Shown here in pieces: positions 1-8,626 of a stretch of DNA of 64,000 nt. Location of the stretch: NCBI GenBank assembly GCA_903825035.1, contig CAIJYV010000026.1, forward strand, positions 98,199-162,198, written 5' to 3'. Below the pieces are notes generated by a model. That model was not told where the DNA came from. It searched no databases and was given only the letters and a program-made list of their open reading frames with translations. The DNA comes from an uncultured Actinomycetes bacterium (GTDB lineage Bacteria; Actinomycetota; Acidimicrobiia; Acidimicrobiales; RAAP-2). Position numbers and translations under genes: made by a program. Each line of letters begins with the position of its first letter. Within the stretch, counting starts at the first letter, position 1.

Positions 1-1875
1 TGAATCGGTCTCGTCCGGCTCAAACTGACGCGCCAACCAAACGCCCGCCACAATAAGTAATGGGATAAAGGCCACGGCTGGTGCCATCGCCATCGACAGG
101 GCGACCAACATAACGAGCATCATTCGCTGGCCCGCCTCTGAGGTACGCCAGCCTCGGTGTCCAAATGGCACCGCAGCAGAGTACGGCTTCAGTCGGAATC
201 CCGGAACGTCGAGTAACTCAAACATCCGGCGAAGAATGAATGGCGTAGTGGCCACTACGAGGAGAACGTCGATTCGCCCCTGCGCAATCATGTTGGCACC
301 AATGGGCATTGCCAGATATCCAATAGACGCAATGATGCGTGCTCGATTAGATACCTTGTACTTCAAGAAACGTGCGACACCAATCGCGCCAACCGGAATC
401 GCCAGAATGAGGGCCAGCCGGGGCAAGGTTCCCATACGGCCAAAGACGAAAGTTCCCGCGAACGCAATCACACCGTAACCAGGCATTCCCGGGGTTCCAG
501 TGCCCACTCCATTGGGCGACCAGGAAGCAAAGAAGTGGCGCCAGGTGCTCCACCAAGAGTCGAGTGGCGCTAACCGACCGACGAGAGGCAGGTGCATTGA
601 GATCAAGTTACGAGTTCCGATTGCCCAGAAGGTGAACACTGCACCAATGAGCAAAATCTGCGAGCGAAAGGAGGTGAAGATTTTTGATGGGCGATGGCGC
701 AAGGCAAAGTTGGGGTTTTCAGTGATTTCGTCGAACTCGTCATTCTCGGAGAAGGTTGAGCCGAACCCCACCCCAGCGTCGGCTCGATCCTCCGTACGCT
801 GTTCTGGCTCTTCCTCGGGCAAAATCCCACGCGCTGCGTCATATCCTTCACGAACGAGGGTGTTAGCAAAGGATTTAATGCGGTTAACGCCAGGTACCTG
901 CAGACGACGGAGATTGCTGTCGGTGAGAGCAACGATAGATTTACGATGCTTCCTGCGGTCCCTGATGTGACGACGGTGAAAAGCCAGCCACCGCCAAGAT
1001 CCCAAGATGGCGCGAACACGTTTGCGGTCACGACCCACCACGGAAATTCCGAGTTCAACTACGTCAAGGACAAATAGTTGGGCGAGAATCCACAGAGTGT
1101 GCCAGACTCCCCAACCCGTCGCAACCACTAATAGCTGGTGGCGGCGCTGCAAACTTTGACGTGAAGCCCGTCGAGCCCCGAGTGCGGAGATTGGGCGTTC
1201 GCCTCGAGCGATGCTTTCACGGTGAGCCACTTTGGCGCCTGGGGCGACAATGATGCGCGCACCGGCATTTTGGGCCCGCCAGCAGATGTCGAGGTCTTCG
1301 CCTAATGCGGGCAACATGGGGTCAAACCCGCGGAGGGTGTTGAAGAGGTCAGTGCGAATAAGCGTTGCGCCACCAGGCGCCACAAACACATCTCGTTCGA
1401 GGTCTTGTTGTCCGTGGTCGATCTCGCCAATTTCAATGCGCTCTTTCACCGAACCAAACCGGTCGCTCGTTTGACCTACGTGAAGCAGGACCATTGGATC
1501 TTCGTAATCGACGAACTTTGGGGTTACGATGCCCGCGTTGGTTCGATAGGCCGCCTCAACCATGATTGAAACCGCATCACTATCCAAGCGAATGTCATCG
1601 TGGCAAAACAAAAAGAAGGCTGAACCCTGGACCAGCAGCGCCCCTTCGTTACAGGCAGCCGCGAAGCCTCGGTTTGCGTCGAGTAGTCGGACGTAAACGT
1701 CGGGGGCGACCGCCGCGATTCGCTCAGGTACTTGGTCGGCCTGACCGTTGCCGATAACCAGCACTGAGAGGGAGGGGTAATCCTGATCTACGAGCGAAGC
1801 AACCGTGGCTTCAAGACCAAGTCCATAGTCGGTGGTAACCACGATGGCTACTACGGCGGGGGCACGAGTCTCCAT
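1..1875 (-). CDS. GT2 glycosyltransferase with long membrane C-terminus (partial, cut by left edge)
   Basis: The frame is open for all 625 codons from an ATG at 1873-1875 to the window edge, so the C-terminus is missing. Residues 1-240 are a family 2 glycosyltransferase domain: the start (ETRAPAVVAIVVTT) is the nucleotide-binding strand, HDDIRLD is the metal-binding acidic motif, and GEDLDICWRA is the typical ED...W motif of rhamnosyl- or galactofuranosyl-transferase-like enzymes. A basic region and a hydrophobic segment near residues 255-275 follow, then an acidic linker (about 345-395) and further hydrophobic segments (near 405-425 and at the visible end). The protein is therefore a cytoplasmic transferase fused to a polytopic membrane domain, probably acting on lipid-linked surface glycan. 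Donor and acceptor are unknown. It lies 60 bases after the glycosyltransferase run at 1936-5137 and may be co-transcribed with it. Confidence 0.8.
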   Translation of the reverse strand, partial: METRAPAVVAIVVTTDYGLGLEATVASLVDQDYPSLSVLVIGNGQADQVPERIAAVAPDVYVRLLDANRGFAAACNEGALLVQGSAFFLFCHDDIRLDSDAVSIMVEAAYRTNAGIVTPKFVDYEDPMVLLHVGQTSDRFGSVKERIEIGEIDHGQQDLERDVFVAPGGATLIRTDLFNTLRGFDPMLPALGEDLDICWRAQNAGARIIVAPGAKVAHRESIARGERPISALGARRASRQSLQRRHQLLVVATGWGVWHTLWILAQLFVLDVVELGISVVGRDRKRVRAILGSWRWLAFHRRHIRDRRKHRKSIVALTDSNLRRLQVPGVNRIKSFANTLVREGYDAARGILPEEEPEQRTEDRADAGVGFGSTFSENDEFDEITENPNFALRHRPSKIFTSFRSQILLIGAVFTFWAIGTRNLISMHLPLVGRLAPLDSWWSTWRHFFASWSPNGVGTGTPGMPGYGVIAFAGTFVFGRMGTLPRLALILAIPVGAIGVARFLKYKVSNRARIIASIGYLAMPIGANMIAQGRIDVLLVVATTPFILRRMFELLDVPGFRLKPYSAAVPFGHRGWRTSEAGQRMMLVMLVALSMAMAPAVAFIPLLIVAGVWLARQFEPDETDS

Positions 1876-1935
1876 TAGACAATTAAGGCTAGTTGGACAT
1901 CGACCCGAATTTTGCCCTCTGGGTACCTGCTGGGC

Positions 1936-3072
1936 CTAGTGAATAGAGGGTTTTCGGCCCTGCGCGATGCGGTAGGCCTCTAGGTGTTGGGCAATCGAGG
2001 CATCCCACGTAAAGCGTTGAGCTCGTAAGCGGGCTGCCGCGGTTCGCTCTTTTCGCGAACGAGGCGCCTCGGAAATTGCTTGGCCCAGTGCTTGAGCCAA
2101 TTCACCCGCGTCCCCAGGCGTACTGTAGAGCGCTGTGGGTCCGGCAATTTCTGCCATAACAGTCTTGGCGCTCGTAACAACCGAAGCGCCACAGGCCATA
2201 GCCTCGAGTACCGGAAGCCCGAAGCCTTCTCCTCGTGACGGATACGCCACGACTTCCGCTCGACGCAACAGTGCTGGCAACAGGTCATCAGAAACAAAGC
2301 CCAGCTTGCGGATCCGATTGCGTACCGGATGGCGATCTAGCAATGGAGCGAAGTTCGATTCGCCCCAACCCATTTGCCCCGCAATCCAAAGTTCGATGTC
2401 GTCATTCTCTCGCGCTAATTCGGAAAAAGCGTGCAGCAATACATCGAGACCCTTGCGCGGTTCGAGGGTACCCACGAAGAGAATGAAAGGAGTTGAGTTG
2501 CTCAAGTTGGCTGCACTGAAGAGGGCATCGTCTTGAACGCCCGTGGTCGAAAAGCGTTCAAGGTCCACCCCGTGTGGTGCTACGACGATCGGCACATCGG
2601 TAGCAACGTGTTCGCGCAGCAACTTTGCGGTGAACTCGCTAACGCTAATTAAAACATCAGCGTGTTTTGCCGCGTAGCGAATCGCTTGACGAAAAAATCT
2701 GACCTTCGCCGGTTCATGCCATTCGGGGTTGGTAAAGAACGTGAGATCGTGGATTGTCACGGCGGTTGGCCGACCGGCTCGATGGGGCATGGTGTAGTGG
2801 GGCGAATGCCATACGTCCACTGCCTTCAAGACTCGGCTCTGACCAAGCAGTTCTCGTTCGTACAACAGTCGCAACACTCGATTAGCAGGAACTGAACCGT
2901 GCAGATAAGCCGCTGGCGCAATTGCTGCCCATCGTTGCGTATCGTCGCTTCGCGAAAGTAACTCAAGATCGAGATGGTGCCCGAGTCGTTGTGCGAGTTC
3001 GACGATGTAGCGACCTGCACCCGCGGGCTGTACTGGAACGGCCGAGACATCGAGGCCCAGCTTCATCGCCAT
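1936..3072 (-). CDS. GT4 family glycosyltransferase
   Basis: A 378-residue retaining GT-B enzyme that would transfer a sugar from a nucleotide-sugar to a growing surface glycan on the cytoplasmic face. The N-terminal half has the glycine-rich GAGRYIVEL loop. The C-terminal Rossmann domain has FVGTLEPRKGLDVLLHAF (about residues 198-215, with the Arg/Lys that contact the donor phosphates) and the E-x7-E motif in GEGFGLPVLEAMACG. It overlaps the upstream gene 3063-4139 by 10 bases, and both belong to a run starting with the hydrolase at 5134-5937. Two ATG codons (MAMK) lie at the N-terminus; either could be the start. Similar enzymes are mannosyl- or rhamnosyl-transferases, but the sequence does not fix the sugar. 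Confidence 0.85.
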   Translation of the reverse strand: MAMKLGLDVSAVPVQPAGAGRYIVELAQRLGHHLDLELLSRSDDTQRWAAIAPAAYLHGSVPANRVLRLLYERELLGQSRVLKAVDVWHSPHYTMPHRAGRPTAVTIHDLTFFTNPEWHEPAKVRFFRQAIRYAAKHADVLISVSEFTAKLLREHVATDVPIVVAPHGVDLERFSTTGVQDDALFSAANLSNSTPFILFVGTLEPRKGLDVLLHAFSELARENDDIELWIAGQMGWGESNFAPLLDRHPVRNRIRKLGFVSDDLLPALLRRAEVVAYPSRGEGFGLPVLEAMACGASVVTSAKTVMAEIAGPTALYSTPGDAGELAQALGQAISEAPRSRKERTAAARLRAQRFTWDASIAQHLEAYRIAQGRKPSIH

Positions 3073-4139
3073 GCCTTCAGGTGTTCGCGAGCCATCTGAG
3101 ACCAGGTCAGGGCGGCCACCGAACTCTGTCGGCGGCGGCGGTCAGTCGCCGCAGAACTGAGAGTCGTCGCGTGGATGAGTCCATCAGCGATTGACTCGAT
3201 ATCCAAGGGGTCGACCTGCACAACCTCAGAATTCCCAGCAATCGAAGGGGTCGTAGTGCTGGCTACTACTTGAGTTCCCTGGGCCAGCGCCTCAATTGGG
3301 GGCAGCCCCCAGCCCTCGGCCAAAGGGACGTAGGCCATGACGCGGGCATCGCGGAGTAGGCCCTTCAGGGTCTCGCGAGGCACCAGACCAACTGCGATTG
3401 CGTGGTCAAGGTATTCGCGCCCCCACCCAGCCGGTCCCGCAAGGACCAACTGCCCAAGAGCCGGCTCGCTTCGAGCCGCAATCTCGTGAGCGCGGATAAG
3501 ACGCTCAAGATTCTTCCTAGGTTCGCGTGTCCCAACATAGAGAGTGAAAGGGCCCTTTACCCCCATTTCAGCTAAGAAATCGCGAACGGCGGTTTTGGAA
3601 ATTGGCTCCACCCCATCATCGTCAACACCTAATCGGATCTGGGTAATACGAGATTCCGCCACGCCTTCATTCAGCAACCGATCAATTAGTGGAGGTGAAG
3701 GAATGAAGAGATGTAGTGACTGAGTTTTTAGGATATGGCGCAGTCGAGACTCGTGAAACTTTGCGCCACGTCGACTCGTTACCGTTGGGTCGTCACGCCA
3801 GAGAACGTCGTGGATAGTTACGCTGTGTTTCGTGGTGACCTTCCCGCCGCCGAAGGGGCCCGCAAAGGTTGGGGCGTGGACGACATCAACATTGCTTGGC
3901 ACGCCAACTGAAGTGAATCGCCACAGCGAAGTAAGGGCGCGCAGGCCGAGTGGTGCTTCCACCGTTTCAATTCCAAGGTTCGAAAGTGGAGACATCCCCT
4001 TAGGGGCTAGGCCGAGTACCTCAACCTCGGAGGTAGCAACCTCGTTCAGCCCCTGAATAAGTCCCCGCACGTACGTCCCGATACCACCTGGCTGGGCTCG
4101 GTATAACTGGTCGAGCGAGAGCAGGATTCGCTGGGTCAC
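3063..4139 (-). CDS. GT4 family glycosyltransferase (paralogue of the next gene downstream)
   Basis: A 358-residue GT-B glycosyltransferase. The N-terminus has GGIGTYVRGLIQGL (acceptor-side glycine loop). The donor domain has LYVGTREPRKNLERLIRAHE and a variant E-x7-E region in AEGWGLPPIEALAQG. The EPRK-x-LE motif and overall length match the neighbour at 1936-3072, so the two look like an old tandem duplication that has diverged in donor or acceptor. The gene overlaps its upstream partner (4136-5137) by 4 bases and the downstream one by 10, indicating tight translational coupling. A role in building a repeating-unit surface polysaccharide or glycolipid is inferred from context. Substrates cannot be told from sequence. 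Confidence 0.85.
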   Translation of the reverse strand: MTQRILLSLDQLYRAQPGGIGTYVRGLIQGLNEVATSEVEVLGLAPKGMSPLSNLGIETVEAPLGLRALTSLWRFTSVGVPSNVDVVHAPTFAGPFGGGKVTTKHSVTIHDVLWRDDPTVTSRRGAKFHESRLRHILKTQSLHLFIPSPPLIDRLLNEGVAESRITQIRLGVDDDGVEPISKTAVRDFLAEMGVKGPFTLYVGTREPRKNLERLIRAHEIAARSEPALGQLVLAGPAGWGREYLDHAIAVGLVPRETLKGLLRDARVMAYVPLAEGWGLPPIEALAQGTQVVASTTTPSIAGNSEVVQVDPLDIESIADGLIHATTLSSAATDRRRRQSSVAALTWSQMAREHLKAWR

Positions 4140-5137
4140 GCTTTATAGTCTCGCAGAATGTCGCGGTAAATCGTGTGGTACCGCATCGCAACTGCTTCTG
4201 GCTCAAAATCCTTGGCTCGTTCCAGACCAGCTGCACGCAGCAGTTTTCGTTTTGACTCGTTATGCCACAGCTCGCGTAAAAACTCAATGAATTCCTGGTC
4301 TGGCTCCACCAAAGCGGCCGCGCCACCCATGACCTCAAAATTGATATCACTCAAGCGAGCCATAGTGGGAACGCCCGCCGAAAGTGCCGCGACACCAAAG
4401 GAGGGAAAGCGAGCCCCGTCGGAAATATCGATGACCACTCGGGCTCGCTGCAGGGTTTGCGCAGCCTTTGCTCGTGGAACGAGGCGCACCTTACCGACCT
4501 TTCCTCGAATTTCTTTGTTGACCGCCTTGCTCCCGAGCACCAGCACCTCGGCATTTACCGATTTCGCAAAGGCCGTGATTTCCGGTAAGCGAGCTAGCAG
4601 ACGCTCTTGTCCACCGGCCACATTCACCACCACGCAATCACCCGTGGTGACGAGCGGCTGAGCGGGGATAACGGGAGGCGCCGAGACAACCTGATTACGT
4701 CGAGCTCTCAATGCGGTTTGGACCTCATGGGAACCGGTTCGAGTTGAGACGACCAAAGTTGCCCCCTGATCGAGTGCCCGTTGGAGATCTCTGATCCGCG
4801 GATGGGCCTTGGCCCTAGAACGCAAGGGGCGAAGATCGTCGATGCTGATTACTAACGGAATCTTCTTTGTGGGCGGGAGCGCATCTCCGGCAACGTGTAC
4901 TACCTCGACCTTCGGAAAGACTTTGTCGAATGCTCGGCCTCGACCCACCAGCCAACGTCGCTGCCTCCACCTTCTCCGCGGAATTCGTAGTTCACTCGCC
5001 CGTTCACGCTTCGAACTCGAATGAAACGTGCGAAGTTCTAAGTCGGAAAGTTTTTCTAGTGCCCGGGCGAGGTCGGCCATGGTGTTGCCCATTGACTCCA
5101 ACGAACCATCGAGATCAAGAGCGATGCAGGTTTTCAT
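4136..5137 (-). CDS. Degenerate GT4-like glycosyltransferase
   Basis: I place the start at the ATG giving MKTCIALDLDGS because it overlaps the upstream stop as ATGA; a longer open frame reaches 5197 but would run 60 bases into the hydrolase gene. The protein is about 333 residues. The C-terminal half keeps the GT-B layout: a strand-turn at VVVNVAGGQERLLARL, then VLVLGSKAVN, then VVIDISDGARFPSFGVAALSAGVP where active GT4 enzymes carry E-x7-E. Here the first Glu is replaced by Pro and the second by Ser. The donor-binding Arg-Lys motif is also not recognisable. The protein may be a non-catalytic partner of the two neighbouring GT4 enzymes, or a distant family with different chemistry. Confidence 0.65.
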   Translation of the reverse strand: MKTCIALDLDGSLESMGNTMADLARALEKLSDLELRTFHSSSKRERASELRIPRRRWRQRRWLVGRGRAFDKVFPKVEVVHVAGDALPPTKKIPLVISIDDLRPLRSRAKAHPRIRDLQRALDQGATLVVSTRTGSHEVQTALRARRNQVVSAPPVIPAQPLVTTGDCVVVNVAGGQERLLARLPEITAFAKSVNAEVLVLGSKAVNKEIRGKVGKVRLVPRAKAAQTLQRARVVIDISDGARFPSFGVAALSAGVPTMARLSDINFEVMGGAAALVEPDQEFIEFLRELWHNESKRKLLRAAGLERAKDFEPEAVAMRYHTIYRDILRDYKA

Positions 5138-5937
5138 GACCGCAAGATTTCTTCGCGCAGAGACGAGGTCACGGTCGAGAAATACTCCTTCGCCCACGGT
5201 CCAAAGTCGACAGTGCTGGTGGCAACTAGGGCGATGCCCTCTTCAACGTTCACCAACATGAATGCTCCACTTTGTCCAAAGTGGCCGAAACTCAGTGAGG
5301 GCCAATCGCCCATCCAATGGGATTTCTTACCGTTGACCTCTACGCCTAAACCCCACCAACAGGGTTCGAATCGTCCATAGCCAGGAACCACTCCGCCTAT
5401 CTCCGGAAGAAAGACTGTGCGAGCTCGGTCCCGCCCAGCTTCACTCATGAGTCTTGGTCGCAGCCACTCACCCGCGATCATCGCGAGGTCTTCGCAACTC
5501 CCCACCACCCCAGAACTGGGTCGACCTTGCAGGGTCGCTGATATCCCCAGCGGAGCAAAGATTTCTCGTCCCCAGAACTCTCGAGGGTCTCCTGCTGTCA
5601 TTGTCGATACGGCGAGGTCAATGCCAACATTGGAGTACACCCGCTTCGAACCAACCGGAGCACGTGGCGAATCTGCTTCAAAGCCCAGGCCACTGGCGTG
5701 AGCCAAGAGATGGGTAAGAGTGGAGCCTTCCGGCCCGGCTGGGCAGGCGCCCAAGGTTGGATCAGTCTCGCTCCCGAGGGCAAATTGAAGGCTGGCAACG
5801 GTTTTCGATACTGAAGCCCAGGCTCGAACCTCGTTTACGGGACCGTGACGAAAACTTTCGCTGATTGAGTCCCCGTCAAGGTGAAGTCCAATTAGCGCGG
5901 GCTCGCCGGGCCAGGGGGTTAACAAAGAGTCGAGCAC
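5134..5937 (-). CDS. Beta-lactamase-fold serine hydrolase (class C / EstB type)
   Basis: 267 residues from a GTG start, shorter than typical class C beta-lactamases (about 360). The catalytic set is visible: S-x-x-K as SVSK at residues 42-45, Y-x-N as YSN at 101-103, and a late H-x-G in GHFGQSGAF. I see no signal peptide, so the enzyme is probably cytoplasmic and more likely an esterase or transesterase than an antibiotic-hydrolysing lactamase. It heads the minus-strand glycosyltransferase run, overlapping the next gene as ATGA, so a role in trimming or acylating a glycan intermediate is possible but only inferred. A TACACT hexamer 8 bases before the GTG and the lack of a Shine-Dalgarno suggest a near-leaderless start. 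Confidence 0.75.
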   Translation of the reverse strand: MLDSLLTPWPGEPALIGLHLDGDSISESFRHGPVNEVRAWASVSKTVASLQFALGSETDPTLGACPAGPEGSTLTHLLAHASGLGFEADSPRAPVGSKRVYSNVGIDLAVSTMTAGDPREFWGREIFAPLGISATLQGRPSSGVVGSCEDLAMIAGEWLRPRLMSEAGRDRARTVFLPEIGGVVPGYGRFEPCWWGLGVEVNGKKSHWMGDWPSLSFGHFGQSGAFMLVNVEEGIALVATSTVDFGPWAKEYFSTVTSSLREEILRS

Positions 5938-5945
5938 GATTCCTA

Positions 5946-5951
5946 AGTGTA
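5946..5951 (-). promoter_or_regulatory. Candidate -10 hexamer for the serine-hydrolase/glycosyltransferase run
   Basis: TACACT on the minus strand, 8 bases before the GTG start of the hydrolase, with no Shine-Dalgarno between. The spacing would give a transcript with almost no leader. It lies back to back with the cofD promoter, only 12 bases away. Confidence 0.4.
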
Positions 5952-5963
5952 GTGAGCAGCCCC

Positions 5964-5969
5964 TAAGGT
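5964..5969 (+). promoter_or_regulatory. Candidate -10 hexamer for cofD
   Basis: TAAGGT ends 7 bases before the GTG at 5977. With the usual distance to +1 this places transcription start at or beside the GTG, supporting GTG 5977 rather than the TTG at 5971 as the cofD start, and a leaderless message. Confidence 0.45.
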
Positions 5970-5976
5970 TTTGGGC

Positions 5977-6903
5977 GTGATAACAGTTCTCTGCGGTGGG
6001 GTGGGTGCGGCCCGCCTACTCGGCCTCCTCCAGCGCGAGGTCGCCGACTTAAACTACTGCGCCGTAGTCAATGTGGGCGACGACTTGGTGCTCCACGGGC
6101 TCACGATTTGTCCTGACCTAGACACCATTACGTACACCCTGGCTAACTTGAACAATGAAGTCACGGGCTGGGGCTTGACTGACGAAACCTGGCGCGTAAA
6201 TCGAGAGCTTGCTGAACTTGGTGGAGAAGCCTGGTTTCAACTGGGTGATCGAGATTTAGCGACTCACCTGTATCGAACCGAACGACTTCACCAGGGTGCA
6301 ACGAAAACAGAGGTCGCCAGCGAATTAGCACGGCACCACGGGGTAACTCTCCCGATCCTTCCCGTATCCAATGACGCTGTTGCAACTTTTCTTGAGACCG
6401 ACATCGGAGAGCTAAGTTTCCAAGAATATTTTGTGAAGCATCGTCACGCCGTCCCAGTTTCGAAAGTGACCTTCCGAGGGGCTGAAGTCGCCGTACCGAC
6501 TGCCGAGAGCTTGACCGCTATTCAAAATGCCACTCGAGTCTTAATTGCTCCCTCCAATCCAGTGCTCTCAATTGCGCCAATCCTCGCCATACCTGGAATC
6601 TCAGAAGCGCTTCGGGCTCGCCGAAATACAATCGCCGCCGTCTCGCCCTTAATCGGTGGTCGCGCACTGAAGGGTCCAGCAGATCATTTGATGACTGAGC
6701 TGGGATTCGAGGCTTCCTCGTACGGCGTAGCCGCCTATTACGGAGAATTAGTTGGGCATTGGTTTATCGACGAAGTTGATGCGAGTCAGGCCAGTCGGAT
6801 TGAAGAACTTGGGGCCAGCGTTACCGTTCTGCCAACAATCATGACCCAACCAGAATCTGCCTCAGCCCTCGCTCAGGGAATTGGTACATGGCTCAACTCG
6901 TAG
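5977..6903 (+). CDS. cofD: CofD/FbiA: 2-phospho-L-lactate (or phosphoenolpyruvyl) transferase of F420 biosynthesis
   Basis: About 308 residues, full length for the family. It begins with the diagnostic ITVLCGGVGAARLL glycine-rich strand-loop that binds the guanylylated donor. Later it has VVNVGDDLVLHGL and PDLDTITYTLA, both CofD hallmarks, and the late VSPLIGGRALKGPA. The enzyme joins FO to the PPi-activated phospholactate or enolpyruvyl unit to give F420-0 or dehydro-F420-0. In mycobacteria the donor is the enolpyruvyl form. A TTG six bases earlier could also start the frame, but the TAAGGT hexamer at 5964 fits the GTG better. The 3' end overlaps cofE by 16 bases, so the two are co-transcribed. 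No cofC, cofG or cofH is in the window. Confidence 0.92.
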   Translation: MITVLCGGVGAARLLGLLQREVADLNYCAVVNVGDDLVLHGLTICPDLDTITYTLANLNNEVTGWGLTDETWRVNRELAELGGEAWFQLGDRDLATHLYRTERLHQGATKTEVASELARHHGVTLPILPVSNDAVATFLETDIGELSFQEYFVKHRHAVPVSKVTFRGAEVAVPTAESLTAIQNATRVLIAPSNPVLSIAPILAIPGISEALRARRNTIAAVSPLIGGRALKGPADHLMTELGFEASSYGVAAYYGELVGHWFIDEVDASQASRIEELGASVTVLPTIMTQPESASALAQGIGTWLNS

Positions 6904-7598
6904 TTACTCCCCTTTACTCTGCGCATCGCTTCGGTTCGGGTGACGAATTACTGCCGCACCTTCTCACCGCCCTCAGTGACGCAAGTATCACTGTTGAGGA
7001 TTTCGACCTGCTCGTGGTGACCTCAAAAGTGGTTTCAAAGGTAGAGGGTCAAGTGGTTTCTTTCAATGGCACAGAAGAAGCCCGCGAATCGTTGATTGAA
7101 AGTCAATCACGTCGGATACTGCGGCGCCGAGGTGGTTTGCGAATCACTGAGACCCATCACGGATTTGTCAACGCCAACGCCGGAATCGATTTTTCGAATA
7201 CCGAGCCTGAAACTGCGGTACTGCTGCCAGTTGACGCGGATAAATCCGCTCGCGCCCTTCGGGCCCAATTCAGTCACGCCACCGGGAAAACTGTCGGCAT
7301 CGTCATTACCGACACCTTTGGACGTACCTGGCGTAATGGTGTGGCTGATGTGGCCCTAGGTGCCGCAGGTATTCAAGTAATTGATGATCTCCGCGGCCAA
7401 TCGGATGATTCTGGACGGTTACTAGAAGTCACCCAAGTTGCCATTGCCGATGAGATAGCTTCGGCCGCCAATCTCGTAGTGGCCAAGGACGGCTCTACCC
7501 CATTTGTTCACATTCGAGGACTTGCGACCAAGCACTTCGGCAGTTCATCGGTAGCCGAGCACATCATTCGCCCAGCGAATGAGGACCTTTTCAGGTAA
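6888..7598 (+). CDS. cofE: CofE: F420-0:gamma-glutamyl ligase, single-domain form
   Basis: 236 residues, matching the single-domain archaeal CofE rather than the two-domain mycobacterial FbiB of about 450. Visible motifs are DFDLLVVTSKVVSKVEGQ near residue 40, LRITETHHGFVNANAGID in the middle (the metal- and GTP-binding region), and VIVTDTFGRTWRNGVADVA (Asp/Arg active site). The enzyme adds the gamma-linked glutamate tail of F420. The C-terminal nitroreductase-like domain that reduces dehydro-F420-0 in FbiB is absent and no such gene lies nearby, so either the reductase is elsewhere or the organism uses phospholactate. It overlaps cofD and abuts the convergent nucleotidyltransferase with no spacer. 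Confidence 0.92.
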   Translation: MAQLVVTPLYSAHRFGSGDELLPHLLTALSDASITVEDFDLLVVTSKVVSKVEGQVVSFNGTEEARESLIESQSRRILRRRGGLRITETHHGFVNANAGIDFSNTEPETAVLLPVDADKSARALRAQFSHATGKTVGIVITDTFGRTWRNGVADVALGAAGIQVIDDLRGQSDDSGRLLEVTQVAIADEIASAANLVVAKDGSTPFVHIRGLATKHFGSSSVAEHIIRPANEDLFR

Positions 7599-8624
7599 TC
7601 AGACTCCGCCAAGGCGCACGTCGCCCGAGAGTTCAGACTTTGGTGCCACGTGCACGTTTGCCCCAACCACACAAATTGCCCCAAGCACTGACGAACTTCC
7701 CACTACTGCACCTGGTCCAATAATGCTCGAGCTGACCTTGGCGTCGGCTTGGATTACCGCTCCGGGCATCAGGATGGATTCGATGAGAATGGCGTTGTGG
7801 CTCACGATGCAGTCGCGATCGATTACCGAATTGATGATTTTGGCCGAAGGATCAACGGTGGCACTCGGGTGAATCCATGATCCGTTTTCGATACCAACGA
7901 ATTCATGCACGTGCTCGCGACCCTTAAGCAGGTCGACGTTGGCTTTGATGAAAGCCTGAGGCGTACCGGTGTCCAGCCAGTACTTTTCATCAGCCAAGGC
8001 GTAGAGGACACCATCGGCGGCGAGAGCCGGGAAGGTTTCGCGCTCAACGCTCACTCGACCCTCGGGCGCAATTCGAGCGAGTACGCTCGGCTCAAAGACA
8101 TAGGTGCCCGCGTTGATCTGGTTTGTCGGAGCCTCATCACGTGGTGGCTTTTCGACAAAGGCGATCACCTTGCCTTCGGGGGTCGTAGGCACTACGCCAA
8201 ATCGTGACGGATCCTCGACGGGGTGAAGTGCAATGGTGGCTTCGGCACCGCGCTCACGGTGAAAGGCAAGCAAGCGGGTGATGTCGAGGTCGGTGAGCAC
8301 GTCTCCGTTGACCACCAAAAAGGTTTCGTCTAGTCCCGCGAACTCGGCGGCGAAGCGAATCGCCCCAGCGGTGTCGAGAGGCTCAGGCTCGACAGCGTAA
8401 GTGACTTTGACCCCCGCGATGACGTTGGTCGGATAGGCCTCAATAAAACTCTCCGGCAAATAGCCCAGCGAGAGCACCGCCTCGGTCACTCCGTGAGAAG
8501 CCAAAGACTCGAAGACGCACTCAATCATTGGCGTCCCCACCAATGGAAGCATTTGCTTGGGCGTCTCAAAGGTCAGCGGACGAAGTCGCGTTCCTTTACC
8601 GCCGACCAAGATGATCGACTTCAA
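7599..8624 (-). CDS. Sugar-1-phosphate nucleotidyltransferase (mannose-1-phosphate guanylyltransferase-like)
   Basis: 341 residues. The N-terminus MKSIILVGGKGTRLRPLT is the nucleotidyltransferase signature (G-G-x-G-T-R-L-x-P), followed by PKQMLPLVGTPMIE and the metal-binding VVNGDVLTDLD. Residues about 245-340 form imperfect hexapeptide repeats (HPSATVDPSAKI, GPGAVVGSSS), a left-handed beta-helix as in ManC/GMPP-type enzymes. The reaction is sugar-1-P plus NTP to NDP-sugar and PPi. GDP-mannose is the most likely product for an actinobacterial glycan pathway, but UDP- or dTDP-sugars are possible. The start is a TTG, two bases after the stop of the upstream membrane protein, so they form one transcription unit. 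It would supply donors to the nearby glycosyltransferases. Confidence 0.85.
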   Translation of the reverse strand: MKSIILVGGKGTRLRPLTFETPKQMLPLVGTPMIECVFESLASHGVTEAVLSLGYLPESFIEAYPTNVIAGVKVTYAVEPEPLDTAGAIRFAAEFAGLDETFLVVNGDVLTDLDITRLLAFHRERGAEATIALHPVEDPSRFGVVPTTPEGKVIAFVEKPPRDEAPTNQINAGTYVFEPSVLARIAPEGRVSVERETFPALAADGVLYALADEKYWLDTGTPQAFIKANVDLLKGREHVHEFVGIENGSWIHPSATVDPSAKIINSVIDRDCIVSHNAILIESILMPGAVIQADAKVSSSIIGPGAVVGSSSVLGAICVVGANVHVAPKSELSGDVRLGGV

Positions 8625-8626
8625 GA

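Noticed and set aside
5134..5937. Antibiotic-resistance beta-lactamase
   Set aside because: No signal peptide, short length, and a glycosyltransferase context; the fold is shared by many esterases and peptidases.
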